NCBI RefSeq assembly: GCF_006715285.1
Contig: NZ_VFMX01000001.1
Location: forward strand, 3,410,001-3,474,000
Source of the DNA: Arthrobacter sp. SLBN-83
GTDB taxonomy: Bacteria > Actinomycetota > Actinomycetes > Actinomycetales > Micrococcaceae
Direction: 5' to 3'
DNA length: 64,000 nucleotides
The position numbers and the translations under genes were made by a program. Positions 27,068-38,527 of this stretch are shown piece after piece. The first letter of the stretch is position 1. Each line of letters begins with the position of its first letter. The notes below the pieces were generated by a model. That model worked only from the letters and a program-made list of their open reading frames with translations. It was not told the origin of the DNA and made no database searches.

Positions 27068-30000
27068 ATGGACAATGATCAGGAACTGGCCGTTAACGAA
27101 GAAACAGCGGCGGGGGCTGCGGCACCCAAGAGGGCTCCACGCGCCCGCCGCAAAGTGGCCCCCAAGGCTATGGACGAGGTGACGGGAGCCGTGGCTGCGG
27201 CTCCGGAAGAAGCGGCTTCCATCCAGGCTGAAGCCACGCAGTCCGACGACGCGGAAAAGGCCCCCAAGGCTCCGGCCCGTCGCACCCGGACCCGGAAGAA
27301 GGTGGAGGTTGCGGAGACGCTGCCCACCTTCGCGGAGGAAGCCACCCCCGCTGACCAGCGTGTCGCCGCCGACGGTGCCGGCGTTGACGCCTCCGCCGGG
27401 TCGGCGGCTGCTGACGCTGCCAGCTCCGTTGCTGAGGCTGCCGCCGCCGCACCCGCTGCGGAACCAACCGCGGACGTCGAAAGCAAGCCGGTCCGCCGCC
27501 GTCGGGTAGCCACCCGCAAGGTTGCTTCCCCCGCCTCCGCCGAGCCCGCCCCCGCCGCCGCTGAAGCCGTGGTGGAAGGATCAGCAGCACCGGATGCCGC
27601 CGCACAGGAGTCAGTGCAGGAGCCGGCCGCCGCGCAGGAGACAGTTCAAGAGCCAGCCGCTGCGCAGGAGACAGTTCAGGAGCCGGCAGCCGCGCAGGCC
27701 GTGGAAACCGCCAACGGGGCGGCGCAGGAAACCCCCGCAGCGTCTAAGGGCGGCGAACCTGAAGCCGCGGCAGCGGCCAGCCCCTTCGCCTCCCTGTTCC
27801 TGGAGCCCGCTTCGCCCACCTCAGTGCTCTTCCAGGCGCCGGACCTCAGCACCGTGGTCCGTCCCGCGGCCCCCGCCGCAGAGGAGCCTGAGGAGGAGGA
27901 AACCGAAGATACGGACGATTCCTCCAACCGCCGCCGGCGCCGCAGCCGTGGCCGCAGGGGCCGCAGCCGGATCGGTGACAGGGCGGAAGAGGACAACGAG
28001 GACGGCATCGTTGATGCCGACGCCGAGGACGAAGCCGACGAGGACACCTCCGGGACGGTGGAGGACGGCGTGACGTCCCGCCGTCGCCGTCGCCGCCGCC
28101 GCGGGGACCAGGACCTTGAGCTGACGGGCGGCGGGGACGATGATCCCCCCAACACGGTGACGCGCGTGCGCGCCCCGCGGACTGTCAGCGAGGCGCCCGC
28201 CAGCAACCGCGTCACCAGTGTCAAGGGTTCCACCCGACTGGAGGCGAAGAAACAGCGCCGCCGCGAATCTCGCGACACGGGCCGCCGCCGCACGGTTATC
28301 ACCGAAGCCGAGTTCCTGGCGCGCCGTGAGTCCGTGGACCGGCAAATGATCGTCCGCCAGCGCGACGACAGGATCCAGATCGCCGTCCTCGAAGACGGCG
28401 TCCTGGCCGAGCACTTTGTGTCCAAGACCCAGCAGGACTCGCTGATCGGCAACGTGTACCTGGGCAAGGTCCAGAATGTGCTGCCCTCCATGGAAGCTGC
28501 CTTCGTTGACATCGGCCGCGGCCGCAACGCCGTCCTGTACGCCGGCGAGGTCAACTGGGAGGCCGTGAACCTCGAAGGCAAGCAGCGCCGCATCGAAAAC
28601 GCGCTGAAGTCCGGCGACACCGTGCTGGTCCAGGTGACCAAGGACCCCGTGGGCCACAAGGGTGCCCGCCTCACCAGCCAGATCTCGCTCCCCGGCCGTT
28701 ACTTGGTGTACGTGCCCGGCGGTTCCATGACCGGCATCTCCCGCAAGCTGCCCGACGTCGAACGCAACCGCCTCAAGCGCATCCTCAAGGACCGGCTGCC
28801 CGAGCACGCGGGCGTGATTGTGCGCACCGCCGCCGAAGGTGCGTCCGAGGAAGAACTCACGCACGACATCAACCGGCTGCGCGCCCAGTGGGAAGGCATC
28901 GAAAGCCAGGCGGCGTCCACCAAGATCCTGGCCCCCGAGCTGCTCTACGGCGAACCGGACCTGACCATCAAGGTTGTCCGCGACGTCTTCAACGAGGACT
29001 TCTCCAAGCTCATCGTTTCCGGCGAGGAGGCCTGGGACACCATCGAGGCCTACGTGACCTACGTGGCGCCCGATCTGGTGGGCCGGCTCGAGAAGTGGAC
29101 CAAGGACCAGGACATCTTCTCCGCCTGGCGCGTCGACGAGCAGATCCACAAGGCCCTCGAACGGAAGGTCTTCCTGCCCTCCGGCGGCTCCCTGGTGATC
29201 GACCGCACCGAGGCCATGACCGTGGTGGACGTCAATACCGGCAAGTTCACCGGCAGCGGCGGCAACCTCGAGGAAACCGTCACCAAGAACAACCTCGAAG
29301 CTGCCGAGGAAGTGGTGCGCCAGCTGCGGCTGCGCGATATCGGCGGCATTATCGTGATCGACTTCATTGACATGGTGCTCGAATCCAACCGCGACCTGGT
29401 ACTGCGCCGCCTGGTCGAATGCCTGGGCCGCGACCGCACCAAGCACCAGGTTGCCGAAGTGACCTCCCTCGGCCTGGTCCAGATGACCCGCAAGCGCATG
29501 GGCACCGGGCTGCTGGAAGTCTTCGGCGAACAGTGCGAGGCCTGCGCCGGCCGCGGCGTGGTGACCCACGACGATCCCGTGGAGCACCGCCGCGCCAACG
29601 TCGTTGCCGCCGAGCACCACCACGTCCAGCGCAGCGACAACCGGCCCGAAGCCCGGCCGGAAGCCCACCGCACCGAAGGCCAGCGAACTGACAACAACCA
29701 GCCCGGCGCACGTTCGGAACGCAAGCGGCGGCGCGGACGCGGCGGCCAGCAGCCCGAAGCCGCGCCGGTGCCTGCCGTCCAGGTCCACACCGTCCACCCG
29801 GAGCCTACGGACGCCGAGCGGCATGCCAAGGCAGAAGCCACCCGGCTTGCCCTGGCAAACATCGCCGCTGCTGCCCACGCTGCGCACCTGCACGACGACG
29901 AGGTGGCGGCAACCCGGCAGGTGCCCGCAGCCCCGCCTGCGCCCGCTCCGGCAGAGGAGAAGCACGACGCCGATGCCCCCACGCGTCCCGCAGCTGTCCT

Positions 30001-30517
30001 GACGTTCGGCGGCGAGGAAGTCCCGCTTCCGTTCGTGGAGCACGCGGAGGAGCAGCAGCCCAAGCCGGCCCTCACCCTGGACCGGTTGGCTGAAGCATTC
30101 GCCCACCTCGGCCAGCCGGCGTCGTCCATTGAGGACGCTCCAGCCAAGACCGTCGAGGCGCCGGAGGCAGCGGAACAGCCGGCAACGGAACAGCCCGCGC
30201 CGGAAGGGCAAGCCGAAACCGGGGGAGCGGAAGCCCGCCCCGCAGTGGAAGCTCCAGCCGAAAAGGACTATTCGGACCACACGCTGGAACAGTCCCGGCA
30301 GCGCAGGCCGCGGCGCCACCGCGGCGCCAGCCGTGCCCAGGGTGCCGCGAACCAGACCGCTGTCCAGCACCACGAAAACGTCCAGGCCACTGCCGGAGGC
30401 CATTCGCACGCAGCCAAGGCCCCGGAAACGGACAAGGCACAGGCCACCGCGGAACAGGGCAAGGCGGCAGAGGAACCCATCATCCTCGGCGTCGGCGTTC
30501 CGGCCTCGGAGCTGTAA
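27068..30517 (+). CDS. rne: Ribonuclease E/G family endoribonuclease with long N- and C-terminal extensions
   Basis: 1149 residues from the ATG at 27068 (MDNDQELAVNEE). The catalytic core lies about 410-850: S1 domain with GNVYLGKVQNVLPSMEAAFVDIG, RNase-H/DNase-I-like parts with metal ligands in TVVDVNTGKFTG and IVIDFIDM, and a zinc-link Cys-x2-Cys (GEQCEACAGRG). The first about 400 residues are low-complexity: Ala/Glu/Pro-rich with a three-fold repeat, then an acidic/Arg block with RRRRRSRGRRGRSR. The C-terminus is again Ala/Glu/His-rich. This layout (core in the middle) is the known actinobacterial RNase E type. It processes rRNA and turns over mRNA. It ends before a two-tier hairpin. Confidence 0.94.
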   Translation: MDNDQELAVNEETAAGAAAPKRAPRARRKVAPKAMDEVTGAVAAAPEEAASIQAEATQSDDAEKAPKAPARRTRTRKKVEVAETLPTFAEEATPADQRVAADGAGVDASAGSAAADAASSVAEAAAAAPAAEPTADVESKPVRRRRVATRKVASPASAEPAPAAAEAVVEGSAAPDAAAQESVQEPAAAQETVQEPAAAQETVQEPAAAQAVETANGAAQETPAASKGGEPEAAAAASPFASLFLEPASPTSVLFQAPDLSTVVRPAAPAAEEPEEEETEDTDDSSNRRRRRSRGRRGRSRIGDRAEEDNEDGIVDADAEDEADEDTSGTVEDGVTSRRRRRRRRGDQDLELTGGGDDDPPNTVTRVRAPRTVSEAPASNRVTSVKGSTRLEAKKQRRRESRDTGRRRTVITEAEFLARRESVDRQMIVRQRDDRIQIAVLEDGVLAEHFVSKTQQDSLIGNVYLGKVQNVLPSMEAAFVDIGRGRNAVLYAGEVNWEAVNLEGKQRRIENALKSGDTVLVQVTKDPVGHKGARLTSQISLPGRYLVYVPGGSMTGISRKLPDVERNRLKRILKDRLPEHAGVIVRTAAEGASEEELTHDINRLRAQWEGIESQAASTKILAPELLYGEPDLTIKVVRDVFNEDFSKLIVSGEEAWDTIEAYVTYVAPDLVGRLEKWTKDQDIFSAWRVDEQIHKALERKVFLPSGGSLVIDRTEAMTVVDVNTGKFTGSGGNLEETVTKNNLEAAEEVVRQLRLRDIGGIIVIDFIDMVLESNRDLVLRRLVECLGRDRTKHQVAEVTSLGLVQMTRKRMGTGLLEVFGEQCEACAGRGVVTHDDPVEHRRANVVAAEHHHVQRSDNRPEARPEAHRTEGQRTDNNQPGARSERKRRRGRGGQQPEAAPVPAVQVHTVHPEPTDAERHAKAEATRLALANIAAAAHAAHLHDDEVAATRQVPAAPPAPAPAEEKHDADAPTRPAAVLTFGGEEVPLPFVEHAEEQQPKPALTLDRLAEAFAHLGQPASSIEDAPAKTVEAPEAAEQPATEQPAPEGQAETGGAEARPAVEAPAEKDYSDHTLEQSRQRRPRRHRGASRAQGAANQTAVQHHENVQATAGGHSHAAKAPETDKAQATAEQGKAAEEPIILGVGVPASEL
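27605..27694 (+). repeat. Three tandem 30-bp units inside rne
   Basis: Units 27605-27634, 27635-27664 and 27665-27694 each encode a 10-residue unit close to QETVQEPAAA (the first has S for T). Base differences are mostly synonymous. They lie in the disordered N-terminal extension and could vary in number between strains. Confidence 0.85.
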
Positions 30518-30571
30518 GCCGGAGGCCAGGACAGGCAGCAGCTTAGGAACATCCAGAAGTCCCCGTTTTGA

Positions 30572-30607
30572 GGACGTTTCCCCCATGTATTTCAAGGGGA
30601 AACGTCC
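30572..30607. terminator. Hairpin after rne
   Basis: Arms 30572-30583 and 30596-30607 are perfectly complementary (12 bp) with a 12-nt loop. A second outer pairing of TCCCCG (about 30559-30564) with CGGGGA downstream extends it. No T-run follows. It lies between rne and the TPP riboswitch. Confidence 0.6.
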
Positions 30608-30704
30608 ACAGGGCGGGGATTCTTATATGCGGCAGCCCGGTCTCCGCTGCAGGAGGTGCTGTCACCTTTCCTGCGGACAGGCCCCAGCCGCTAGGCTGGA
30701 AACC

Positions 30705-30783
30705 GACACGGGGTGCCGCGCACAGGCCGGCTGAGATCCAGACCCGTTGAACCTGTCCGGCTAGTACCGGCGAAGGGATGTCT
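30705..30783 (+). promoter_or_regulatory. TPP riboswitch (THI element)
   Basis: Conserved segments appear in order: ACGGGGTGCC, GGCTGAGA, GACCCGTTGAACCTG, CCGGCTAGTACCGGCG and AAGGGATG. The last block is both the 3' strand of the aptamer and the ribosome site (AAGGGA, 30773-30778) for the TTG start at 30785. TPP binding should therefore hide the ribosome site directly, with no separate terminator. Confidence 0.95.
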
Positions 30784-30784
30784 C

Positions 30785-32323
30785 TTGTCTTCCACCCTTT
30801 CCATGCCCCTGCCAACTGCATCCGATGCATCCGCCGCGTTGCCCGCAGGCCGGGACGTTCCGCGCGTCCTCTCCATTGCGGGCTCGGACCCGTCAGGCGG
30901 CGCAGGCATCCAGGCAGATCTGAAAAGCATCGCTGCGCACGGGGGCTATGGCATGGCCGCCATCACCGCCCTCACGGCCCAGAACACGCAGGGCGTACAG
31001 GCTGTGCATGTTCCTCCGGCCGCCTTCCTGGCCCAGCAGTTGGATGCGGTCAGTGACGACATCAGCATCGACGCCGTCAAGATCGGCATGCTGGGTGACC
31101 GGGAAGTGATCCGCACTGTGCGCGGGTGGCTCGAAAAGGTGCGTCCCGCCGTCGTGGTTCTTGACCCGGTGATGGTGGCCACCAGCGGTGACCGGCTGCT
31201 GCAGGAGTCGGCGGAAGCCGCGCTGCGGGAACTGCTGCCCCTCGCCCATCTCATCACCCCCAACCTGCCCGAACTGGCCATGCTGGTGGGCGCGGCCCCC
31301 GCCGGGGACTGGGACGAGGCACTGGCCCAGGGCCGGCGCCTGGCCAATGCCACCGGGGCAACCGTGCTGGTCAAGGGCGGGCACCTGGCAGGGGAGTACT
31401 GCCCGGACGCGCTGGTCAACACCGCGGGCCTGCTGGGACAGGATGTTGTGGAAGTCCCGGGCCACCGGATCGCCACCCGCAACAGCCACGGCACCGGCTG
31501 CTCCCTTTCCTCTGCCATGGCAACGGTGCAGGCCCGCCTGGGCGATTGGGAAGCGTCACTGCGGACGGTCAAGCCCTGGCTGGCCGGTGCCCTTGAGAAC
31601 TCGGGCCTGCTGGAGGTGGGCCAGGGGAACGGACCCGTGCACCACTTCCACCACCTGCGGCCGGCACTGCAGGAAGGCGGCTTCGCGGCCAGGCTGTGGG
31701 CGGAAGCCCAGCAGGACCTCGACGATATCTATGCGCTGGACTTCATCCGCGGCCTGGCCGCCGGAGACCTGGCCGAGAAGGACTTTGCCTACTATCTGGC
31801 CCAGGACGCCCTGTACCTCAACGGTTACTCCCGCGTGCTGGCCCGCACCAGCGCCCTGGCCCCCTCTGAGGCCGAACAGCTGTTCTGGGCAGGATCGGCC
31901 CAGCATTGCCTGGAAGTGGAAACGGAACTCCACCGCTCCTGGCTCAGCACCCGGCCCGCCCAGCGCGGACTTGGCCCCGTCACGAAGGCCTACGTGGACC
32001 ACCTCACCGCAGCTTCGGCGTCGGGCTCTTACGCAGTCCTCGCTGCCGCCGTCCTGCCCTGCTTCTGGCTCTATGCCGAGGTGGGGGAGAAGCTGCACGC
32101 GCAGTTCCTTGCCGCCGGCGAGCCGGACGGGCATGCCTACGCTGCCTGGCTCCGCACCTATGCCGACGAGGCTTTCGCCGAGGCCACCCGCCGGGCTATT
32201 GCCATCGTGGATGAAGCGGGGCGGAAAGCCTCCGATCATGAAAGGGCAGCGATGGTCACCGCGTTCAAGCAGTCCTGCCGCCTGGAAGTGGAATTCTTCG
32301 ACGCGCCGAGGCTGCATTCCTGA
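30785..32323 (+). CDS. thiD: Fused hydroxymethylpyrimidine (phosphate) kinase ThiD and thiaminase-II-like TenA
   Basis: 512 residues from the TTG at 30785, which has AAGGGA 6 nt upstream; the next start, ATG 30803, has no ribosome site. The ThiD half (to about 275) has [18 protein letters not shown], an [10 protein letters not shown] segment and [12 protein letters not shown]. It phosphorylates HMP and HMP-P for thiamine synthesis. The TenA half (about 300-512) has FYLAQD-like [15 protein letters not shown], the active Cys in [14 protein letters not shown] and a C-terminal ...CRLEVEFFD. The Cys makes it TenA_C type, which salvages pyrimidine from degraded thiamine. Controlled by the TPP element; no other thi gene is adjacent. 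Confidence 0.93.
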   Translation: MSSTLSMPLPTASDASAALPAGRDVPRVLSIAGSDPSGGAGIQADLKSIAAHGGYGMAAITALTAQNTQGVQAVHVPPAAFLAQQLDAVSDDISIDAVKIGMLGDREVIRTVRGWLEKVRPAVVVLDPVMVATSGDRLLQESAEAALRELLPLAHLITPNLPELAMLVGAAPAGDWDEALAQGRRLANATGATVLVKGGHLAGEYCPDALVNTAGLLGQDVVEVPGHRIATRNSHGTGCSLSSAMATVQARLGDWEASLRTVKPWLAGALENSGLLEVGQGNGPVHHFHHLRPALQEGGFAARLWAEAQQDLDDIYALDFIRGLAAGDLAEKDFAYYLAQDALYLNGYSRVLARTSALAPSEAEQLFWAGSAQHCLEVETELHRSWLSTRPAQRGLGPVTKAYVDHLTAASASGSYAVLAAAVLPCFWLYAEVGEKLHAQFLAAGEPDGHAYAAWLRTYADEAFAEATRRAIAIVDEAGRKASDHERAAMVTAFKQSCRLEVEFFDAPRLHS

Positions 32324-32659
32324 CGGCTGCCGGCAGCGCCGCCGCTATGATGGAGGAGCATGGTTGCGGTGCTGCCCGCCGGGTTTGTGGTTACTACCAC
32401 AGCCGGGCCGCCGGAACCAGCCTCATTTGCGGCCGTGGACGGATTTAGCGTATTCTGGATCTTCGGTGCTTACGCCAACACTTGGGTTATGACCCTGGAG
32501 CAATTCGCTGTGCATAACAAGCGGACTTCTCCACCGGGACGGCTCACGGATTTCCCCGGGAAATCCACGGCGTTGAGGCACAGCGGGAACCCAGCCAATT
32601 TCTGAGCCGGGTGCCGCACGCAAATTTTGTAATAAACGTCGAGAGAAGTGAGTTCCCAA
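32324..32659 (+). other. 336-bp region upstream of rplU, no gene supported
   Basis: It holds a plausible promoter (listed separately) and a leader of about 200 nt for rplU-rpmA. A 19-bp palindrome GGATTTCCC-C-GGGAAATCC lies at 32548-32566. An 81-residue open frame (32360-32605) lacks a recognisable product. Confidence 0.55.
32427..32456 (+). promoter_or_regulatory. Possible rplU promoter
   Basis: TTGCGG (32427-32432), 18-bp spacer, TATTCT (32451-32456). The match is moderate. The resulting leader would be long for a ribosomal protein gene. Confidence 0.4.
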
Positions 32660-32968
32660 GTGGTGTACGCGATTGTCCGCGCAGGCGGCCGCCAAGAGAA
32701 GGTTTCCGTTGGAGACTTCGTTACCCTGAACCGCGTCGCCGGTGGAGCCGGCAGCACCATCGAGCTGCCCGCACTGCTCCTGGTTGACGGTGACAAGGTC
32801 ACCTCCGCCGCCGCTGACCTGGCCAAGGTAACTGTTACGGCTGAAATCCTCCAGGACCTGCGTGGTCCTAAGATTGTCATCCAGAAGTACAAGAACAAGA
32901 CCGGCTACAAGAAGCGCCAGGGTCACCGCCAGGAACTGACCAAGGTCAAGATCACCGGCATCAAGTAA
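32660..32968 (+). CDS. rplU: 50S ribosomal protein L21
   Basis: 102 residues from the GTG at 32660 ([19 protein letters not shown]), matching the usual L21 N-terminus; an earlier GTG at 32648 would overlap the ribosome site GAGAGAAG. The C-terminal motif [25 protein letters not shown] is characteristic. Binds 23S rRNA. First gene of the rplU-rpmA operon, 62 bp before rpmA. Confidence 0.95.
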   Translation: MVYAIVRAGGRQEKVSVGDFVTLNRVAGGAGSTIELPALLLVDGDKVTSAAADLAKVTVTAEILQDLRGPKIVIQKYKNKTGYKKRQGHRQELTKVKITGIK

Positions 32969-33030
32969 CCACCGGTTACTGTTCAGGTTTTCCAGCAGAT
33001 TCCCCAGAATTTTAAAGGCAGGCATTTCAG

Positions 33031-33294
33031 ATGGCACATAAAAAGGGCGCGAGCTCCACTCGCAACGGCCGCGATTCCAACGCTCAGTACCTCGGCGTCA
33101 AGCGCTTCGGCGGCCAGGTAGTTTCCGCAGGCGAGATCATCGTCCGCCAGCGTGGCACCCACTTCCACCCGGGCGCCGGCGTTGGCCGTGGCGGCGACGA
33201 CACCCTGTTCGCACTGACCCCGGGCGCCGTTGAATTCGGCACCCGCCGCGGTCGTCGCGTGGTCAACATCGTTGCTGCTGCAGCTGCAGAGTAA
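33031..33294 (+). CDS. rpmA: 50S ribosomal protein L27
   Basis: 87 residues, [19 protein letters not shown]... with [12 protein letters not shown] and the [12 protein letters not shown] motif. The short N-terminal arm reaches the peptidyl-transferase centre; here it starts directly with AHKKG, so no Firmicutes-type cleaved leader is present. Followed by a terminator. Confidence 0.97.
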   Translation: MAHKKGASSTRNGRDSNAQYLGVKRFGGQVVSAGEIIVRQRGTHFHPGAGVGRGGDDTLFALTPGAVEFGTRRGRRVVNIVAAAAAE

Positions 33295-33311
33295 CATCCA
33301 GTTCTGAAGCG

Positions 33312-33348
33312 GTGGAGCGGGCCTGTGGGTCCGCTCCACTGTTCTTTT
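33312..33348 (+). terminator. Intrinsic terminator after rpmA
   Basis: Arms 33312-33320 and 33331-33339 pair perfectly, with extra pairs in the loop; then TGTTCTTTT. It separates rplU-rpmA from obgE. Confidence 0.85.
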
Positions 33349-33389
33349 AACCGCATTACAATCGATGTGGCGTTCCGGACGCCAGGTAA

Positions 33390-36141
<2,752 letters not shown>

Positions 36142-36167
36142 GCTGCAGGCTCGCCTAAACTTGGAGC

Positions 36168-37532
36168 ATGACTGAAGCCCTGATCCATACTGCTGACAAT
36201 TCCGGAACCACCGCTGCGCAGGCGCAGCCGGGTCCGTCGGCAGGGCAGGCATCAGCGGTGGACGCTCTTTCCCCCGCGGACGTGGAAGCGGCCGTCCACG
36301 CCATTGCCGACCGTTCCCGCCACGCAGCCCGCAGGATGTCCACCGCCAACCGCGCCTGGAAAGACCGCGGCCTCCGCGCCGTGGGTGCCGCGCTGCAGGA
36401 GAACGTCCAGGCCATCCTCGCCGCCAACGCCATGGATGTGCAGCGGGGCAAGGACAACGGCACCTCCAAGGCCCTCCTGGACCGGCTCACCCTCACCGAA
36501 ACCCGGGTTGCCGGCCTGGTATCGGCCCTTGAGAATCTCGCCAACCTTCCGGACCCCGTAGGCAACGTGGTCCGCGGCCAGACCCTGCCCAACGGGCTGC
36601 GCCTCCGCCAGGTCAACGTGCCCATGGGCGTGGTGGCAGCCATCTACGAGGCACGTCCCAACGTCACCGTGGACATCGCGGGGCTGGCCCTCAAGAGCGG
36701 CAACGCAGTCATCCTGCGCGGAGGCAGTGCAGCGGAAGCCACCAACCAGGTCCTGGTGCGCGTGCTTCGGGAGGCCCTCGAATCAGTCGGCCTTCCCGCC
36801 GATGCTGTGCAGACCGTGGACCAGTACGGCCGCGCCGGTGCCAACGTCCTGATGAAGGCGCGCGGCCGGGTGGACGTGCTGATTCCCCGCGGCGGCCGGG
36901 ACCTGATCCAGACCGTGGTCACCAATTCCGCCGTGCCCGTCATCGAGACAGGGGAGGGCAACGTCCACATCTTTATCGACGAGTCGGCCGACGAAAACAT
37001 GGCCGTGGAGATCCTGCTCAACGCCAAGACCCAGCGGCCCAGCGTCTGCAACACCGTGGAGACGTTGCTGGTCCACTCCGGTTCAAAGGTGCTGCCCGCC
37101 GTCGCCACCGCACTCCGCAACGCCGGCGTCCGCCTCCACGTGGACCACCGCATCAAGGCGGCGCTGCCCGGCGTCGAGACCGAAGCTGCGACGGACGCGG
37201 ACTGGGGTACCGAGTACATGGACCTTGACCTGGCAGTGGGCATGGTGGACAGCCTGGATGAAGCCCTCCAGCACATCAGGACCTGGTCCACGGGACACAC
37301 CGAGGCGATCCTCACCAACCACCTTGCCAACGCGGAGCGATTCATTGCGGAGGTGGATTCGGCAGCGGTAATCGTCAATGCTTCCACCCGCTTTACCGAC
37401 GGCGGCGAGCTGGGCCTTGGTGCCGAGGTGGGCATTTCCACCCAGAAGCTGCACGCCCGCGGTCCGATGGGGCTGACCGAGCTCACCACCACGAAGTGGA
37501 TCGTCCAGGGTGAAGGCCAGGTCCGCGGGTAG
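36168..37532 (+). CDS. proA: Gamma-glutamyl phosphate reductase
   Basis: 454 residues, aldehyde-dehydrogenase fold, catalytic Cys294 in QRPSVCNTVETLL. Other marks are VPMGVVAAIYEARPNVTVD, LRGGSAAEATN, IPRGGRDLI, ASTRFTDGGELGLGAEVGISTQKLHARGP. It reduces glutamyl-5-phosphate to the semialdehyde with NADPH. An Ala/Gly/Gln/Pro-rich N-terminal stretch of about 35 residues precedes the domain, so a later start cannot be excluded. A hairpin follows the stop. Confidence 0.95.
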   Translation: MTEALIHTADNSGTTAAQAQPGPSAGQASAVDALSPADVEAAVHAIADRSRHAARRMSTANRAWKDRGLRAVGAALQENVQAILAANAMDVQRGKDNGTSKALLDRLTLTETRVAGLVSALENLANLPDPVGNVVRGQTLPNGLRLRQVNVPMGVVAAIYEARPNVTVDIAGLALKSGNAVILRGGSAAEATNQVLVRVLREALESVGLPADAVQTVDQYGRAGANVLMKARGRVDVLIPRGGRDLIQTVVTNSAVPVIETGEGNVHIFIDESADENMAVEILLNAKTQRPSVCNTVETLLVHSGSKVLPAVATALRNAGVRLHVDHRIKAALPGVETEAATDADWGTEYMDLDLAVGMVDSLDEALQHIRTWSTGHTEAILTNHLANAERFIAEVDSAAVIVNASTRFTDGGELGLGAEVGISTQKLHARGPMGLTELTTTKWIVQGEGQVRG

Positions 37533-37560
37533 CAACGCGGTAACATAGACCAGAACCCGT

Positions 37561-37587
37561 AAGGCAGTGGAAGGTTCCGCTGCCTTT
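37561..37587 (+). terminator. Terminator hairpin after proA
   Basis: AAGGCAG-TGGAA (37561-37572) pairs with TTCCG-CTGCCTT (37575-37586), with one G-T pair, then TAAATCC. The loop must open by a pair or two. It lies 25 bp before the next start, so it may only partly end transcription. Confidence 0.6.
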
Positions 37588-37610
37588 AAATCCTTGAACA
37601 AGGGGAGAAA

Positions 37611-37850
37611 ATGCTGCTCCAGCAGATTGCCATGTCCGTCGCCGCCGCCGGTGAATCAGGCCATGAGGAGCCTGCGCCGCTGTGGGCTGAGCCGTGGGTC
37701 TTCGGTGTATCCATGTTCGCCATCCTGGTGGTCCTGATGTTCATCGCCTGGTCGTACAACAACCTGGGCAACCGGCACGCTGCCACCGAGGAGCACGCGG
37801 ATCCGCACCGGCAGCACCCCAACAAGCACGATCGCGGGCAGGGTCACTAA
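37611..37850 (+). CDS. Small single-pass membrane protein, 79 aa
   Basis: No family recognised. ATG start with AGGGGAG 6 nt upstream, a good ribosome site. There is one membrane helix at about 29-47 ([19 protein letters not shown]) and a His/Asp/Glu-rich C-terminal tail ([14 protein letters not shown]), which could bind metal but is only suggestive. It sits between proA and nadD, where actinobacteria often carry a small hypothetical membrane protein. Its stop is directly before the problematic nadD start region. Confidence 0.75.
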   Translation: MLLQQIAMSVAAAGESGHEEPAPLWAEPWVFGVSMFAILVVLMFIAWSYNNLGNRHAATEEHADPHRQHPNKHDRGQGH

Positions 37851-37902
37851 GATTTCCCACAACCTGCACCGCAATGGTGCCCGGGGGAGGCTGCGGCTGG
37901 GC

Positions 37903-38520
37903 GTGATGGGCGGGACGTTCGATCCCATCCACCACGGCCACCTTGTTGCGGCCAGCGAGGTCGCGGCGGAATTCGACCTTGACGAGGTTGTCTTCGTCCC
38001 CACCGGGCAGCCGTGGCAAAAGTCCCATAAACAGGTCAGCGAGCCTGAGCACCGCTACCTGATGACCGTCATCGCCACCGCGTCCAATCCGCGGTTCACC
38101 GTCAGCCGCGTCGATGTGGACCGTCCCGGTCCCACCTACACCATCGACACCCTGCGCGACCTGCGGGCACAACGCCCGGATGCCGATCTGTTCTTCATTA
38201 CCGGAGCAGATGCCCTGGCGCAGATCCTGTCGTGGAAGGACATCGACGAACTCTGGTCGCTGGCGCACTTTGTGGGAGTCACGCGGCCCGGTCACGTCCT
38301 GGATGGCATGGGCCGTGAAGACGTCAGCCTCCTGGAAGTTCCGGCGATGGCCATCTCGTCAACCGATTGCCGTGCCCGCGTGGCGGCGAACAACCCGGTC
38401 TGGTACCTGGTCCCGGACGGGGTGGTTCAGTACATCGCCAAGTACGGCCTGTATTCCGACGCGCCCGCAAGCGCGGAGGAACAAACTTCCGAAGCACGCG
38501 AACCAGCCAGTACTGAATGA
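37903..38520 (+). CDS. nadD: Nicotinate-nucleotide adenylyltransferase (start uncertain)
   Basis: 205 residues from the first canonical start, GTG 37903. The nucleotidyl-transferase signature [19 protein letters not shown] begins only three residues later, so this start removes the first beta strand (RLRLGVM). The frame is open further up, reading ...[17 protein letters not shown], but has no ATG, GTG or TTG there; ATT at 37852 and CTG codons are the only options. Other marks are [27 protein letters not shown] and the C-terminal [11 protein letters not shown]. It makes deamido-NAD from NaMN and ATP. The downstream gene follows after 7 bp. Confidence 0.9.
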   Translation: MMGGTFDPIHHGHLVAASEVAAEFDLDEVVFVPTGQPWQKSHKQVSEPEHRYLMTVIATASNPRFTVSRVDVDRPGPTYTIDTLRDLRAQRPDADLFFITGADALAQILSWKDIDELWSLAHFVGVTRPGHVLDGMGREDVSLLEVPAMAISSTDCRARVAANNPVWYLVPDGVVQYIAKYGLYSDAPASAEEQTSEAREPASTE

Positions 38521-38527
38521 GTTCTCA

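Noticed and set aside
27821..30595. 924-residue open frame opposite rne
   Set aside because: Antisense shadow of the RNase E core and its GC-rich extensions; no start signal or domain.
32360..32605. 81-residue frame upstream of rplU
   Set aside because: No ribosome site at a proper distance, no recognisable product, and it spans the predicted promoter and the 19-bp palindrome.
37611..37850. His-rich tail of the small membrane protein as a metal-binding site
   Set aside because: The His spacing matches no defined motif; too little evidence.
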